A stretch of 64,000 nucleotides of DNA, taken from positions 1,736,001 through 1,800,000 of the forward strand of contig NZ_JAUSQZ010000001.1 in NCBI RefSeq assembly GCF_030811555.1. The letters are read 5' to 3'. The notes under the pieces are model-generated. The model was not told where the DNA came from. It made no database searches and saw only the letters and a list, made by a program, of their open reading frames with translations. The translations under genes were made by a program, and so were the position numbers. Origin of the DNA: Kineosporia succinea (GTDB taxonomy: Bacteria; Actinomycetota; Actinomycetes; Actinomycetales; Kineosporiaceae). This document shows positions 8,330 to 16,693 of this stretch, in pieces. Positions within the stretch are counted from its first letter, which is position 1; every line of letters starts with the position of its first letter.

Positions 8330-9003
8330 AGCTCCTTGCGCAGGCGGCACTCCCACACCGACTCGGTCTCGGAGATGGTGAAGACCTGCCAGAACTTGCC
8401 CCGCGCCGAGCGGAAACCCAGGCGGCGGTAGGCCTTCGAGGCTCCGTCGTTGCCCCGGAGCACCCACAGCAACAGGCGTCGCACCTTCGGGTCGCGGCGG
8501 GCCTCGACCTCGAGAAAGGCCAGCATCTGCCGCAGCACCCCCTGCCGCCGCGCCGACGGATCGACCCAGACCGACTCCACGTACCGCACCTCGTGCGGCG
8601 GGTAGGGCTTGCCGTGGTCGGCCGGGGGCTCACCGGTGAGGCGGGCGAGACCGACGTACGTCCCGGCGCACTCGGCCGCCACCCACACCGACGAGGTGCA
8701 GCGCTCGCGCCAGCGGGCGTCGGGCCAGTGCCGCTCCCGCTCGTAGGGCACCGGGAAGGCCTGAGGTGACTCGAACAGTGCGCGCAGCCTGAGGTCGCGC
8801 AGCACCTCCCAGTGCTCGCCGGTCAGCCGGACCAGCCGCACGGGAGACGGGGACGGCGTCTGAGCCGGCACCCCGATCGGCCTGCCGGCCGGCTTGCTGC
8901 CCGGCTGACGGGTCGGCCCGCCGGCCGGCTCGGCCCCCGTTGCGTCGATCGGCCCGTCGTGAGCCCGATCGGTGTCGATCCGCTCACCCGTTGTCGTGGC
9001 CAC
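8278..9003 (-). CDS. GNAT family N-acetyltransferase
   Basis: 241 aa. The first ~55 residues are a Pro/Gly/Thr-rich linker. The GNAT fold follows: VRLVRLTGEHWEVLRDLRLRAL start, central strand EVRYVESVWVDPSARRQGVLRQ (acetyl-CoA pyrophosphate loop, RRQGVL), and LLLWVLRGNDGASKAYRRLGF, the typical C-terminal motif. The acceptor is unknown. It is a close paralogue of the next gene upstream, with the same ESVWV..RR and AYRRLG/EVYRRLG features. It converges on the glycosyltransferase-like gene. Confidence 0.8.
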   Translation of the reverse strand: MATTTGERIDTDRAHDGPIDATGAEPAGGPTRQPGSKPAGRPIGVPAQTPSPSPVRLVRLTGEHWEVLRDLRLRALFESPQAFPVPYERERHWPDARWRERCTSSVWVAAECAGTYVGLARLTGEPPADHGKPYPPHEVRYVESVWVDPSARRQGVLRQMLAFLEVEARRDPKVRRLLLWVLRGNDGASKAYRRLGFRSARGKFWQVFTISETESVWECRLRKELYPTSSRPVGSTALSPR

Positions 9004-9175
9004 GGCGTCGCTCTCTGTCTGCGAAGAGGTGAAAGACAGCGGAACAATAATGCTTTTCCGCCCCGGCCCGCACTCGTTGCGCGCCCCGCCGGGCTCGCCG
9101 CACCGATCGTCGCCTTACCGAGACGCACGGCCCCTCCGGGCGAGCCCCCGGGTAACTCTCCGCAGAACCGGAAAA

Positions 9176-9208
9176 GGCCGCGTACCCGGAGCCACCGGGT
9201 ACGCGGCC
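9176..9208 (-). terminator. Intrinsic terminator of the second GNAT gene
   Basis: Perfect 14-bp inverted repeat (GGCCGCGTACCCGG arm, 5-base loop) directly after the stop at 9222. On the minus strand it is followed by TTTTC. This is the clearest rho-independent terminator in the window. Confidence 0.85.
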
Positions 9209-9221
9209 GAGGCCGGGCGCA

Positions 9222-9806
9222 TCAGACCAGGCTCTTCACCAGCCGGCGCTCGGGCTCGGGACGGCTCTGCCACCCCCGCCGCACCTCGATGAACGAGTCC
9301 AGGCCGACGTCGTGGTAGCCGAGCCGGCGGTAGACCTCGCGGGCCGGCTGGTTGGCGGTGAGCACGTACAGCACGAGCGTGCCGACCCCCTGCCGGTACG
9401 CCTTCTCCTCGATCGTTCCCAGCATGTGCCGCACCAGCCCCCGGCGGCGCCGCTCGGGGTGAACCCAGACCGATTCGATGCACTTGCTCGTGAGCGCCCC
9501 CAGCTCCTGGTCCGGGTCGTCGAGCAGCCCGGCCAGCCCCACGATCTCGCCCCCCGACCGGGCCACCGTCCACTGCCCGGTGCGGGCCCGGCGCCGCCAG
9601 GTGCGCCGGTGCACCAGGCGCTCGCGGGCGTAGTTCCCGCAGAAGGCCTCGGGCGAGCAGCGCAGCGCCTTCAGCCGCGCGTCACGCAGCACCCGCCACT
9701 CGCTCTCCGGAACCCGGAACAACTCGATGTCACGCAGAGCACCTACACCGTGGTCCGCACCGAAACCCTGCCCTGACCACCCAGACTCGACAACTGAACT
9801 TGTCAC
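9222..9806 (-). CDS. GNAT family N-acetyltransferase (paralogue)
   Basis: 194 aa, starting at a GTG at 9806. The GNAT core runs from LFRVPESEWRVLRDARLKAL through SKCIESVWVHPERRRRGLVR (cofactor loop) to LVLYVLTANQPAREVYRRLGY. It is similar in length and motif order to the gene at 8278-9003, so the two probably arose by duplication. It ends at a strong terminator, so it is its own transcription unit. Acceptor substrate unknown. Confidence 0.8.
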   Translation of the reverse strand: MTSSVVESGWSGQGFGADHGVGALRDIELFRVPESEWRVLRDARLKALRCSPEAFCGNYARERLVHRRTWRRRARTGQWTVARSGGEIVGLAGLLDDPDQELGALTSKCIESVWVHPERRRRGLVRHMLGTIEEKAYRQGVGTLVLYVLTANQPAREVYRRLGYHDVGLDSFIEVRRGWQSRPEPERRLVKSLV

Positions 9807-10069
9807 CGCCGCACCCCGTCACAACAGAAACCAGTGTCACGGACGCATTTCGCCATGGAATCGCGTCCGTACGCCTCAGCGCTCTCAGCAGTTTCACGCG
9901 CCTCGAGAACCCCTGGCAACGACGGACGGGGCTAGGTGCAGCGGTCATGCCGATGTCACGGTCGATCTACGTTTTCACTGACAGGCACTGCAAATTCAGC
10001 GGACTTCAGGTGGCTTCAGGTGATGCGGACCGAAGGCCGATTAGACGTGGCAGGCCCCCTGGCCCCACT

Positions 10070-11056
10070 GTGGCCACCGTGAAGAACGTTCTCCTGATCA
10101 CTCTGGGTGGCACGATCAGCTCGTCGGCCGACGGCTCGTCCCCGGGCGTGATCCCGCGCAGCGGCGCCGACGAGATGGCCGGGCAGCTCGCACCCTGGCT
10201 CCCGCACGTGCGGGTGGTGCCGCACGAGCTGCGGCTGCTGCCCTCGCCCTCGCTCGGTCTCGCCGACCTGTTCGCCCTGCTCGAGCTGATCACGACCAGT
10301 GAGGACGCGTCGGGCATCGTGGTCTCGCAAGGCACCGACACGCTCGAGGAGACGGCGTTCTTCCTGGACGTGCTCGGCGCCGGCGCCCGCTGCCCGGTGG
10401 TCGTCACCGGGGCCATGCGCGACCGGGACACCCCCGGCGCCGACGGGGCGGCGAACCTGGTGGCGGCCGTGAACGTGGCCGCGTCACCGTCCGCGCGCGG
10501 GGTGCTGGTGGTGTTCGCCGACCGCATCTTCGCCGGACGCACCGTGCGCAAGGAGAGCGCCGTGCACGCCGACGCCTTCGTCGCCTCGCCGTGGGGCGCG
10601 CTCGGCCTGGTGCGCGAAGGGGAGGTGCACCTGCCGCTGTGCGCGGCCGGGGAGCCCACGCTGCCCGTGCCGGTTCCGGCCGGGGAACCGCCCGCGGTGG
10701 CCCTGATCAGCACCGGCGTCGACGACGACCTGAGGCTCCTGCCCGGCCTGGCTTCCTTCGGCTACGTCGGTGTGGCGCTGGAGGGCATGGGCGGTGGGCA
10801 CGTCGCGGCCCGGGCGGTGTCGGCGGTGGCCGCGTGCGAGGTGCCCGTGGTGCTGTGCAGCCGAGCCGGGGCCGGCCCCACGTTGCGCCGCACCTACGGC
10901 TACCCGGGCGGTGAGATCGACCTGCTGGCCCGGGGTCTGATCTGGGGCGGGCACCTCACCGGGGTGAAGGCCCGTCTGCTGCTGATGCTGTGCCTGATGC
11001 ACGGGTGGTCGGGAGAGGAATTGAGGACGCGGTTCGAGGCGATCGCGGACAGCTGA
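10070..11056 (+). CDS. L-asparaginase/glutaminase family amidohydrolase
   Basis: Hydrolyses L-asparagine (possibly glutamine) to the acid and ammonia. 328 aa. The N-terminal catalytic Thr motif is LLITLGGTISS (residues about 7-17), and the second catalytic segment GIVVSQGTDTLEETAFFLD is intact. The domain ends with a typical C-terminal lobe (VALEGMGGGHVAARA). With no signal peptide it is of the cytosolic type. The long upstream open frame (to 9800) is intergenic. I start at GTG 10070 (GTG 10079 is equally possible), as TVKNVLLITLGGT is the natural N-terminus. It converges on the ABC operon with only 6 bp between stops. Confidence 0.85.
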   Translation: MATVKNVLLITLGGTISSSADGSSPGVIPRSGADEMAGQLAPWLPHVRVVPHELRLLPSPSLGLADLFALLELITTSEDASGIVVSQGTDTLEETAFFLDVLGAGARCPVVVTGAMRDRDTPGADGAANLVAAVNVAASPSARGVLVVFADRIFAGRTVRKESAVHADAFVASPWGALGLVREGEVHLPLCAAGEPTLPVPVPAGEPPAVALISTGVDDDLRLLPGLASFGYVGVALEGMGGGHVAARAVSAVAACEVPVVLCSRAGAGPTLRRTYGYPGGEIDLLARGLIWGGHLTGVKARLLLMLCLMHGWSGEELRTRFEAIADS

Positions 11057-11062
11057 CAGTGC

Positions 11063-12052
11063 CTAGGTGGCCGGGGCCGGCTGCTCCAGGTCGCCCGGTT
11101 CGAGGATCGGGTGCAGGCAGCGGTAGGCCACGCCCGAAGGTTCCGTCGAGAGCGGGGGCAGGGCCTGCGCACACTCCGGGCCCGCCCGCCAGCAGCGGGT
11201 GCGAAAATTGCACCCGGACGGGGGATTCGTGGCCGACGGCACCCGGCCGCGCAGCGGGATCGGCCGGGCCGTGGTGAGCAGGCGGGGCGTGGCCGAGAAC
11301 AGGGCGTGCGTGTACGGATGCCGCGCCACCTCCTCGACCCCGGTGGCCGGGGCCTCCTCGGCGATCCGGCCCAGGTACATCGTCACGATGCGGTCGGACA
11401 TGCGCCGCACCGTCTGGATGTCGTGGGACACGAACACCATGGCCAGGCCCAGTTCTGCCTGCAGCACGTCGAGCAGGTTGAGGATCTGCGCCCGCACCGA
11501 GACGTCGAGCGCCGAGGTGGGCTCGTCGGCCACCAGCAGCGAGGGCTCCAGGGCCAGGGCCCGGGCGATCGCCACCCGCTGCCGCTGCCCGCCCGAGAGC
11601 TGTGCGGGCACGGCGTCGGCCACCGCCGAGGGCAACCCGACCAGGTCCATCAGATCCCGCACCCGCCGGGCCCGCCCACGTCGCTGATGCACCACCAGCG
11701 GGTCGGCGATGATCCGCTGCACGCTCAGACGCCGGTTCAGCGCCGTGGACGGGTCCTGGAACACCGTGCCCACCCGCGCACCGAACATCAGCCGCCGCTC
11801 CCGGGCCGACATCGACCACAGCGACGTGCCCTCGAACGCCACCTCCCCGGCCGTCGGACGCTGCAACCCCACCAGCACTCGCGCCAGAGTGGTCTTGCCA
11901 CAACCGGATTCACCCACCACACCGACCGTCTCACCGGCACGGATCGACAGCGTGGCCTCGGTCAGCGCGTGCACCGAGGCCCGGCCGAACAACCCCCGGC
12001 CCCGGATGCGGTGCACCACCGACACCCCGTTCAGCGTCATCAGATCGCTCAC
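11063..12052 (-). CDS. Peptide-type ABC transporter ATPase (DppF/OppF-like)
   Basis: Cytosolic ATPase of a dipeptide/oligopeptide/nickel importer. 329 aa. Walker A GESGCGKTTL, signature LSGGQRQRVAIARAL, Walker B LLVADEPTSALD and H-loop VFVSHD are all present, as is the C-terminal oligopeptide-transporter cysteine region (GCNFRTRCWRAGPEC) that usually binds an iron-sulfur cluster. It starts at GTG 12052, overlapping the stop of the upstream fused permease-ATPase gene (GTGA). It is the last gene of the four-gene operon. Confidence 0.88.
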   Translation of the reverse strand: MSDLMTLNGVSVVHRIRGRGLFGRASVHALTEATLSIRAGETVGVVGESGCGKTTLARVLVGLQRPTAGEVAFEGTSLWSMSARERRLMFGARVGTVFQDPSTALNRRLSVQRIIADPLVVHQRRGRARRVRDLMDLVGLPSAVADAVPAQLSGGQRQRVAIARALALEPSLLVADEPTSALDVSVRAQILNLLDVLQAELGLAMVFVSHDIQTVRRMSDRIVTMYLGRIAEEAPATGVEEVARHPYTHALFSATPRLLTTARPIPLRGRVPSATNPPSGCNFRTRCWRAGPECAQALPPLSTEPSGVAYRCLHPILEPGDLEQPAPAT

Positions 12053-13977
12053 GCCGACACCCCCACCGGGTAGTGACACGCCACCTCGTGATCGGCCTCC
12101 CCGACCACCGGGGGCAACTGCACCGGGCACACGTCGGAATCCGCGGCCGGGCAGCGATCGGCGAACCGGCAGCCGTGATTGAAGTCGGCCGGGGCCGGCA
12201 CCACGCCCTTGATCTGGGCCAGCACCTGCTCCTGCCGCTCGATCGACACCACCGACGCCAGCAGACCCCGGGTGTAGTGGTGTCGCGCCCCGGCGATCAG
12301 TGACGAGGTCAGGCCGCTCTCGGCCACCTGCCCGGCGTACATCACCACCACGCGGTCGGTCAGTTCGGCCACCAGCGCGAGGTCGTGCGACACCAGCACC
12401 AGGGCGAACCCCAGCTCGGTCTGCAGCCGCAGCAGCAGCTCCATCACCTGGGCCTGCACGGTCACGTCGAGCGCGGTGGTGGGCTCGTCGGCGATGATCA
12501 GCTGGGGATCCCGGGCCAGGGCCAGGGCGATGAGCACCCGCTGCCGCTGCCCGCCGGAGAGCTCGTGCGGGTACGACCGCAGGGTGCGCTCCGGATCCAG
12601 CCCGACCAGCCGCAGCAGCTCCTCCGGCGACCGGCGGCCACCCCGCCGCACCACCTGCCCCAGCTGACTCTTCACGGTCAACGCGGGATTCAGCGACGAC
12701 AGCGCGTCCTGGTAGACCATCGCGATCTCGCGGCCCATCAGCCGACGGCGTTCGGCGGGTTTCAACGTCAGCAGATCACGCCCCCCGAACAGCACCTCGC
12801 CTCTCACCACGGCGCCCGGAGGCTGCAGTCCCATCACCGCCAGGGCCGTCAGCGACTTGCCGCACCCCGACTCCCCGATCAGCCCCAGCACCTCCCCCGC
12901 CCGCACGCTGAACGAGATGTCCTGCACCACCGACTTTCCCTGGTGCCGAGCGGGAAACGTGATCGACAGGCCCCGCACGTCGAGCACCACCGGAGCCGAT
13001 CCACGATCCCGGTGCCGTTCCGCGAGACGCGACCCGACCGTCTTCAATTCATCGTCGGGAAGAGAGACCAGCGTGTTCGAAGCAGCCGCCCGGGCCACGT
13101 CGGCCTGCACCGCCTGCTGGGCCTGCGGCCGGGCCGACGGCGCCGCCCAGGCGTCGGAGATGCCCTCGGCCAGCACGTTCAGCGCGAGCACGGTGATCAG
13201 GATGAGCAGGCCGGGAAACAGCGTGGCCCACCATCCGCCGAGCAGCACCAGGTCTTTTCCGTCGGCGAGCACCGAGCCCCACGACGGGTCGGGCGGCTGA
13301 ATACCCGCGCCGATGAAGGACAGTGAGCTCTCGAACACGATCGCGTCGGCCACCAGGATCGTGCAGAACACCAGCACCGGCGCCGCGCAGTTCACCGCCA
13401 CGTGCCGGGTCAGCGTGTAGAAACGTCGCGCCCCGATGGTCTTCTCGGCCGCGACGTAGTCTTCCGCGTACTGCGCGAGCACGTTCGCCCGCACCACCCG
13501 CGTCACCTGGGGCACGTACAGGAAGCCGATGGCCAGGATCAGCACCGGGATGTCCCGCCCGAACACGGCCACGAGCACCGCGGCCAGCGCGATGCCGGGG
13601 AACGCCATGACGACGTCCAGCACCCGCATCACCACCTCGTCGACCGACTTGCCCGCGGTGGCCGTGAAGGCCCCCAGAAAGGCACCGCACAGCAGGGCGA
13701 AAGCGGTGGCCAGCAGCCCGATGGCCAGCGACCAGCGGGTGCCGTACAACAGCCGGGTGAACACGTCACGCCCGTTGTCGTCGACACCGAACCAGTGGGC
13801 GCCGGACGGCCCGCCGGTGTCGGAACTCAGCTCGTTCGGCGAGTAGGGAGCGATCAACGGCGCGAGCAAGGCCACGAACGCCAGCAGGACCACCACACCC
13901 ACGGCCAGCCAGGAAGCCCGGCCCAGCCGACGGAACCGGACGCCCGGCCGGGCCAGCGCTTTCAGCGAGCCTCTCAC
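12049..13977 (-). CDS. Fused permease-ATPase of peptide ABC importer (DppC-DppD fusion)
   Basis: 642 aa combining two subunits that are usually separate. Residues about 1-290 are a DppC-type permease: a cytoplasmic start, TM1 WLAVGVVVLLAFVALLAPL, then the BPD transmembrane domain with the EAA-like loop YVAAEKTIGARRFYTLTRHV and further helices. A linker of about 45 residues follows. Residues about 330-640 are a DppD-type ATPase with GESGCGKSLT (Walker A), LSGGQRQRVLIALAL (signature), LIIADEPTTALD (Walker B), VLVSHD and the C-terminal cysteine motif (HGCRFADRCP). Overlaps of ATGA on the upstream side and GTGA downstream show tight coupling. Confidence 0.9.
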   Translation of the reverse strand: MRGSLKALARPGVRFRRLGRASWLAVGVVVLLAFVALLAPLIAPYSPNELSSDTGGPSGAHWFGVDDNGRDVFTRLLYGTRWSLAIGLLATAFALLCGAFLGAFTATAGKSVDEVVMRVLDVVMAFPGIALAAVLVAVFGRDIPVLILAIGFLYVPQVTRVVRANVLAQYAEDYVAAEKTIGARRFYTLTRHVAVNCAAPVLVFCTILVADAIVFESSLSFIGAGIQPPDPSWGSVLADGKDLVLLGGWWATLFPGLLILITVLALNVLAEGISDAWAAPSARPQAQQAVQADVARAAASNTLVSLPDDELKTVGSRLAERHRDRGSAPVVLDVRGLSITFPARHQGKSVVQDISFSVRAGEVLGLIGESGCGKSLTALAVMGLQPPGAVVRGEVLFGGRDLLTLKPAERRRLMGREIAMVYQDALSSLNPALTVKSQLGQVVRRGGRRSPEELLRLVGLDPERTLRSYPHELSGGQRQRVLIALALARDPQLIIADEPTTALDVTVQAQVMELLLRLQTELGFALVLVSHDLALVAELTDRVVVMYAGQVAESGLTSSLIAGARHHYTRGLLASVVSIERQEQVLAQIKGVVPAPADFNHGCRFADRCPAADSDVCPVQLPPVVGEADHEVACHYPVGVSA

Positions 13978-14933
13978 GACGCCGTCCTCAGTCGCGGGTT
14001 GGCGATCAGGTACAGCACGTCGACCACCAGGTTCACCACCAGGAACCCGATGGCGATCGTCAGCACGAAGCCCTGGACCTTGGCGGTGTCACCGTCGCCC
14101 ACGGCCTGGATCATGTTCTGCCCCATACCCGGCAACGCGAACATCGTCTCGATCACCACCGCTCCCCCGAGCATGTAGCCGATGCGCAGCCCGAGCACCG
14201 TCAGCGGATTCACCAGGGCGTTGCGCAGCACGTTGCGCCCGACCACCACCAGCGGCGGCAGCCCCAGACCGCGGGCCGTGCGCACATAGTCCTTGTCGAG
14301 CTCCTCCACCACCGAGGTGCGGATGACCCGCGTCATCTGGGCCGCGACCGGCATCGCCAGCGAAACGGCGGGCAGTGCGAGCGAGTTCAGCCAGGGACCG
14401 ACCCCTTCGGCCGGGTTGACGTAGCCCCCGGTCGGGAACAACCCTCGCCCCACCGCCAGCCACTGGATCAGCAGCAGCGCCACCCAGAACGGCGGCGCCG
14501 CCACCCCGACCAGGCTGACCAGCCGGATCAGCTGGTCGGGCCAGCGGTCGCGGAACACCGCCGCGGTCACGCCCAGGACCACCGCCAGGCTCAGGGCGAT
14601 GAGGATGCCCAGTGCCGTCAGCTGAACGGTGAGCGGCAGCGCGGTGCGGATCGTGTCGAGCACCGGCTGCCGTGTGATCAGCGAGGTGCCGAAATCACCG
14701 TGCACCAGGTCGATCACGAAGTTCACGTAGCGCACCGGCAGCGGATCGTTGAGCCCGTTCGCCTCGCGGAACGCCTCGAGCTGCTCGGCCGTGGCGCTGC
14801 CGCCCTCGAACGCGGCCAGGGCCGGGTCGGTCGGAGCGAACCGCATCACCACGAAGACGAACAGGACCACCCCGAGCACGAGCGGCACGAACAGCAGCAG
14901 ACGCCGGGCCAGCATCCGTGCCACCACGGTCAT
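13974..14933 (-). CDS. Peptide ABC transporter permease (DppB-like)
   Basis: 319 aa inner-membrane permease. It starts with the classic first helix MLARRLLLFVPLVLGVVLFVF-type segment and the FVVMRFAPTDPA stretch, followed by five more helices and the EAA loop DKDYVRTARGLGLPP that docks the ATPase. It pairs with the DppC half of the next gene. It overlaps the binding-protein gene upstream and the fused gene downstream by 4 bp each. Confidence 0.9.
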   Translation of the reverse strand: MTVVARMLARRLLLFVPLVLGVVLFVFVVMRFAPTDPALAAFEGGSATAEQLEAFREANGLNDPLPVRYVNFVIDLVHGDFGTSLITRQPVLDTIRTALPLTVQLTALGILIALSLAVVLGVTAAVFRDRWPDQLIRLVSLVGVAAPPFWVALLLIQWLAVGRGLFPTGGYVNPAEGVGPWLNSLALPAVSLAMPVAAQMTRVIRTSVVEELDKDYVRTARGLGLPPLVVVGRNVLRNALVNPLTVLGLRIGYMLGGAVVIETMFALPGMGQNMIQAVGDGDTAKVQGFVLTIAIGFLVVNLVVDVLYLIANPRLRTAS

Positions 14934-16501
14934 TGCTCGTCGATTCTCTGTGCCCGCACGATGTTGATGCCCGGATACCCCTGCGGCTGGATGTCTTCCA
15001 GCCGCGACCCGTTCCAGGCGGTGACCAGCTTGGTGAACACCACCGGGTAGAGCACCGCCTCGTCGGCGATGGTGTCGAGCACCTTCTTGTTCTCGGTCTT
15101 GGCGGCGGCCTCGTCGGCGGCGTAGGCGGCCTTGTCCATCTGCTCGTAGAGCGCGTCGGCGTCGGGCCCGGTGAAGCGCGCATAGGTGGCCGACCAGAGC
15201 GACGACTTGCTGTAGTAGAACCGCTCGATCAGGTCGGGGTCGTTGCCGAACTGCTGCGGGTTACCCGAGGCGGCCACGACCTGGTAGTCCTCGCCGCCGT
15301 CGAGCTTGGAGAACAGGGCCTTGGTGTCCTGCGCGTTCAGGGTGGTCTTCACCCCGATCGCGTCCCACCCCTCCTTGATCACGTTGATCGTGTCGGCCAC
15401 CAGCGAGGTGTTGGTCGAGCCGAGCGTGATGCTGAGGTCGCTGACCCCGGCCTCCTTGAGCAGCTGCTCGGCCTTGTCGGGGTCGTAGGCGAAGTCGGTG
15501 GACGCCTTCTGGTACGCCTCGAGCTCGGGGTTGAGGTACGAGTCCGCCCCCACGCCCTGCCCCTTGAGCGCGACCTGCACGACCTTGTCCTTGTCGATCG
15601 CGTAGTGCAGGGCCTGCCGCACCCGCTTGTCGTCGAACGGCTTCTTCGTGGTGTTGAACATGAGGAAGACGTTGTTCTGACCCTGCACGGCCTCGACCTG
15701 GCGCCCGTCTTCGCGCAGTTGCTCGAGGTTGGCCGGCGGAATGTTGTCGACGATCTGCGCCTGCGGACGGGCCCCGGAGATCGCGGCCACGCGCGGCGCC
15801 GCGTCGACGATCGAACGCCAGACCAGAGTGTCGTACTGCGCCGGGTGATCGCCGTTGTACTGGTCGTTCTTGACGAAGGTGGTGTGGTCGAGCGGGGCCT
15901 GCTCGGTGACCTTGTACGGCCCCGACCCCAGGGTCTTGCCGCCCGCCGCGTCTTCCCACTTTCCGTCGAACACGTGCTTCGGCAGGATCATCGCGGTCTC
16001 GACCCGGTTGAGCGCGTACCGGAAGGGCTGCTTGAGACGGAACTCGACGCTTCTGTCATCGGTGACCACGACGTCCTCGAGCCACCCCGAGAAGAACGCG
16101 CGCAACTGGACGTTCTCGTCGGGATCGAGAATGCGGTCGTAGGTGAACTTCACGTCCTCGGCCGTCACCGGTTGCCCGTCAGACCATTTCGCGCCCTCAC
16201 GCAACTCGAAGGTGATGGTGTCGCCGTCGATGTCGTCGGGCACCGCGGCCAGGCCCGCCTCCGGCTCCCGGGTGATCGGGTCGCCCGTGACGAGAGGCTC
16301 GTAGACGTTGGTGAACGCGGCCATCGAGAAGGCGGACGCGGTCTGGGTCGGGTCCCAGCTCTGGTTGTTGCCGTAGCCGATGACGGCGGTCAGCGTGTCT
16401 TTGCTCGCGCTGCTGTCGGAGGAGGCGGGCCCTCCGCAGGCAACCAGGGCGGCCAGCGCAGCCACGGCAACACTTCGCCGGAGAATCTTCGAGCGGTGCA
16501 T
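14930..16501 (-). CDS. Peptide ABC transporter substrate-binding lipoprotein (family 5)
   Basis: 523 aa, first gene of the importer operon. The ATG at 16501 has the ribosome site GAAGGAG 8 bp upstream. The lipoprotein signal ends in the lipobox LVAC (Cys about residue 22), so the mature protein is lipid-anchored outside the membrane. Family-5 solute-binding features follow: DTITFELREGAKWSDGQPVT, YTFDRIL-like KFTYDRILDP and FKLKQPF-type segments. The bound ligand (peptide, nickel or sugar) cannot be told from sequence. The longer frame reaching 17218 is an antisense artefact of the amidohydrolase. Confidence 0.9.
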   Translation of the reverse strand: MHRSKILRRSVAVAALAALVACGGPASSDSSASKDTLTAVIGYGNNQSWDPTQTASAFSMAAFTNVYEPLVTGDPITREPEAGLAAVPDDIDGDTITFELREGAKWSDGQPVTAEDVKFTYDRILDPDENVQLRAFFSGWLEDVVVTDDRSVEFRLKQPFRYALNRVETAMILPKHVFDGKWEDAAGGKTLGSGPYKVTEQAPLDHTTFVKNDQYNGDHPAQYDTLVWRSIVDAAPRVAAISGARPQAQIVDNIPPANLEQLREDGRQVEAVQGQNNVFLMFNTTKKPFDDKRVRQALHYAIDKDKVVQVALKGQGVGADSYLNPELEAYQKASTDFAYDPDKAEQLLKEAGVSDLSITLGSTNTSLVADTINVIKEGWDAIGVKTTLNAQDTKALFSKLDGGEDYQVVAASGNPQQFGNDPDLIERFYYSKSSLWSATYARFTGPDADALYEQMDKAAYAADEAAAKTENKKVLDTIADEAVLYPVVFTKLVTAWNGSRLEDIQPQGYPGINIVRAQRIDEQ

Positions 16502-16693
16502 ACCGGTGACTCCTTCGTCGGCCCAGCCGGACCTCCAAACCTTAGATTTACCGGGGAAATCCTGGCAAACGCGTCTCTTTACCGCACCGGGGCTTGCTTT
16601 TCGCCGGTTGATCATGCATGCCAGAGGTTTTCGGAATGATCTTCGTGTCACACAAGCTGGTCCGTGAGCGCCGGGTGAGCCAGAGTGGTGCCC

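Noticed and set aside
6542-8467. 641-codon minus-strand frame
   Set aside because: Antisense to the HTH and glycosyltransferase-like genes; no motif.
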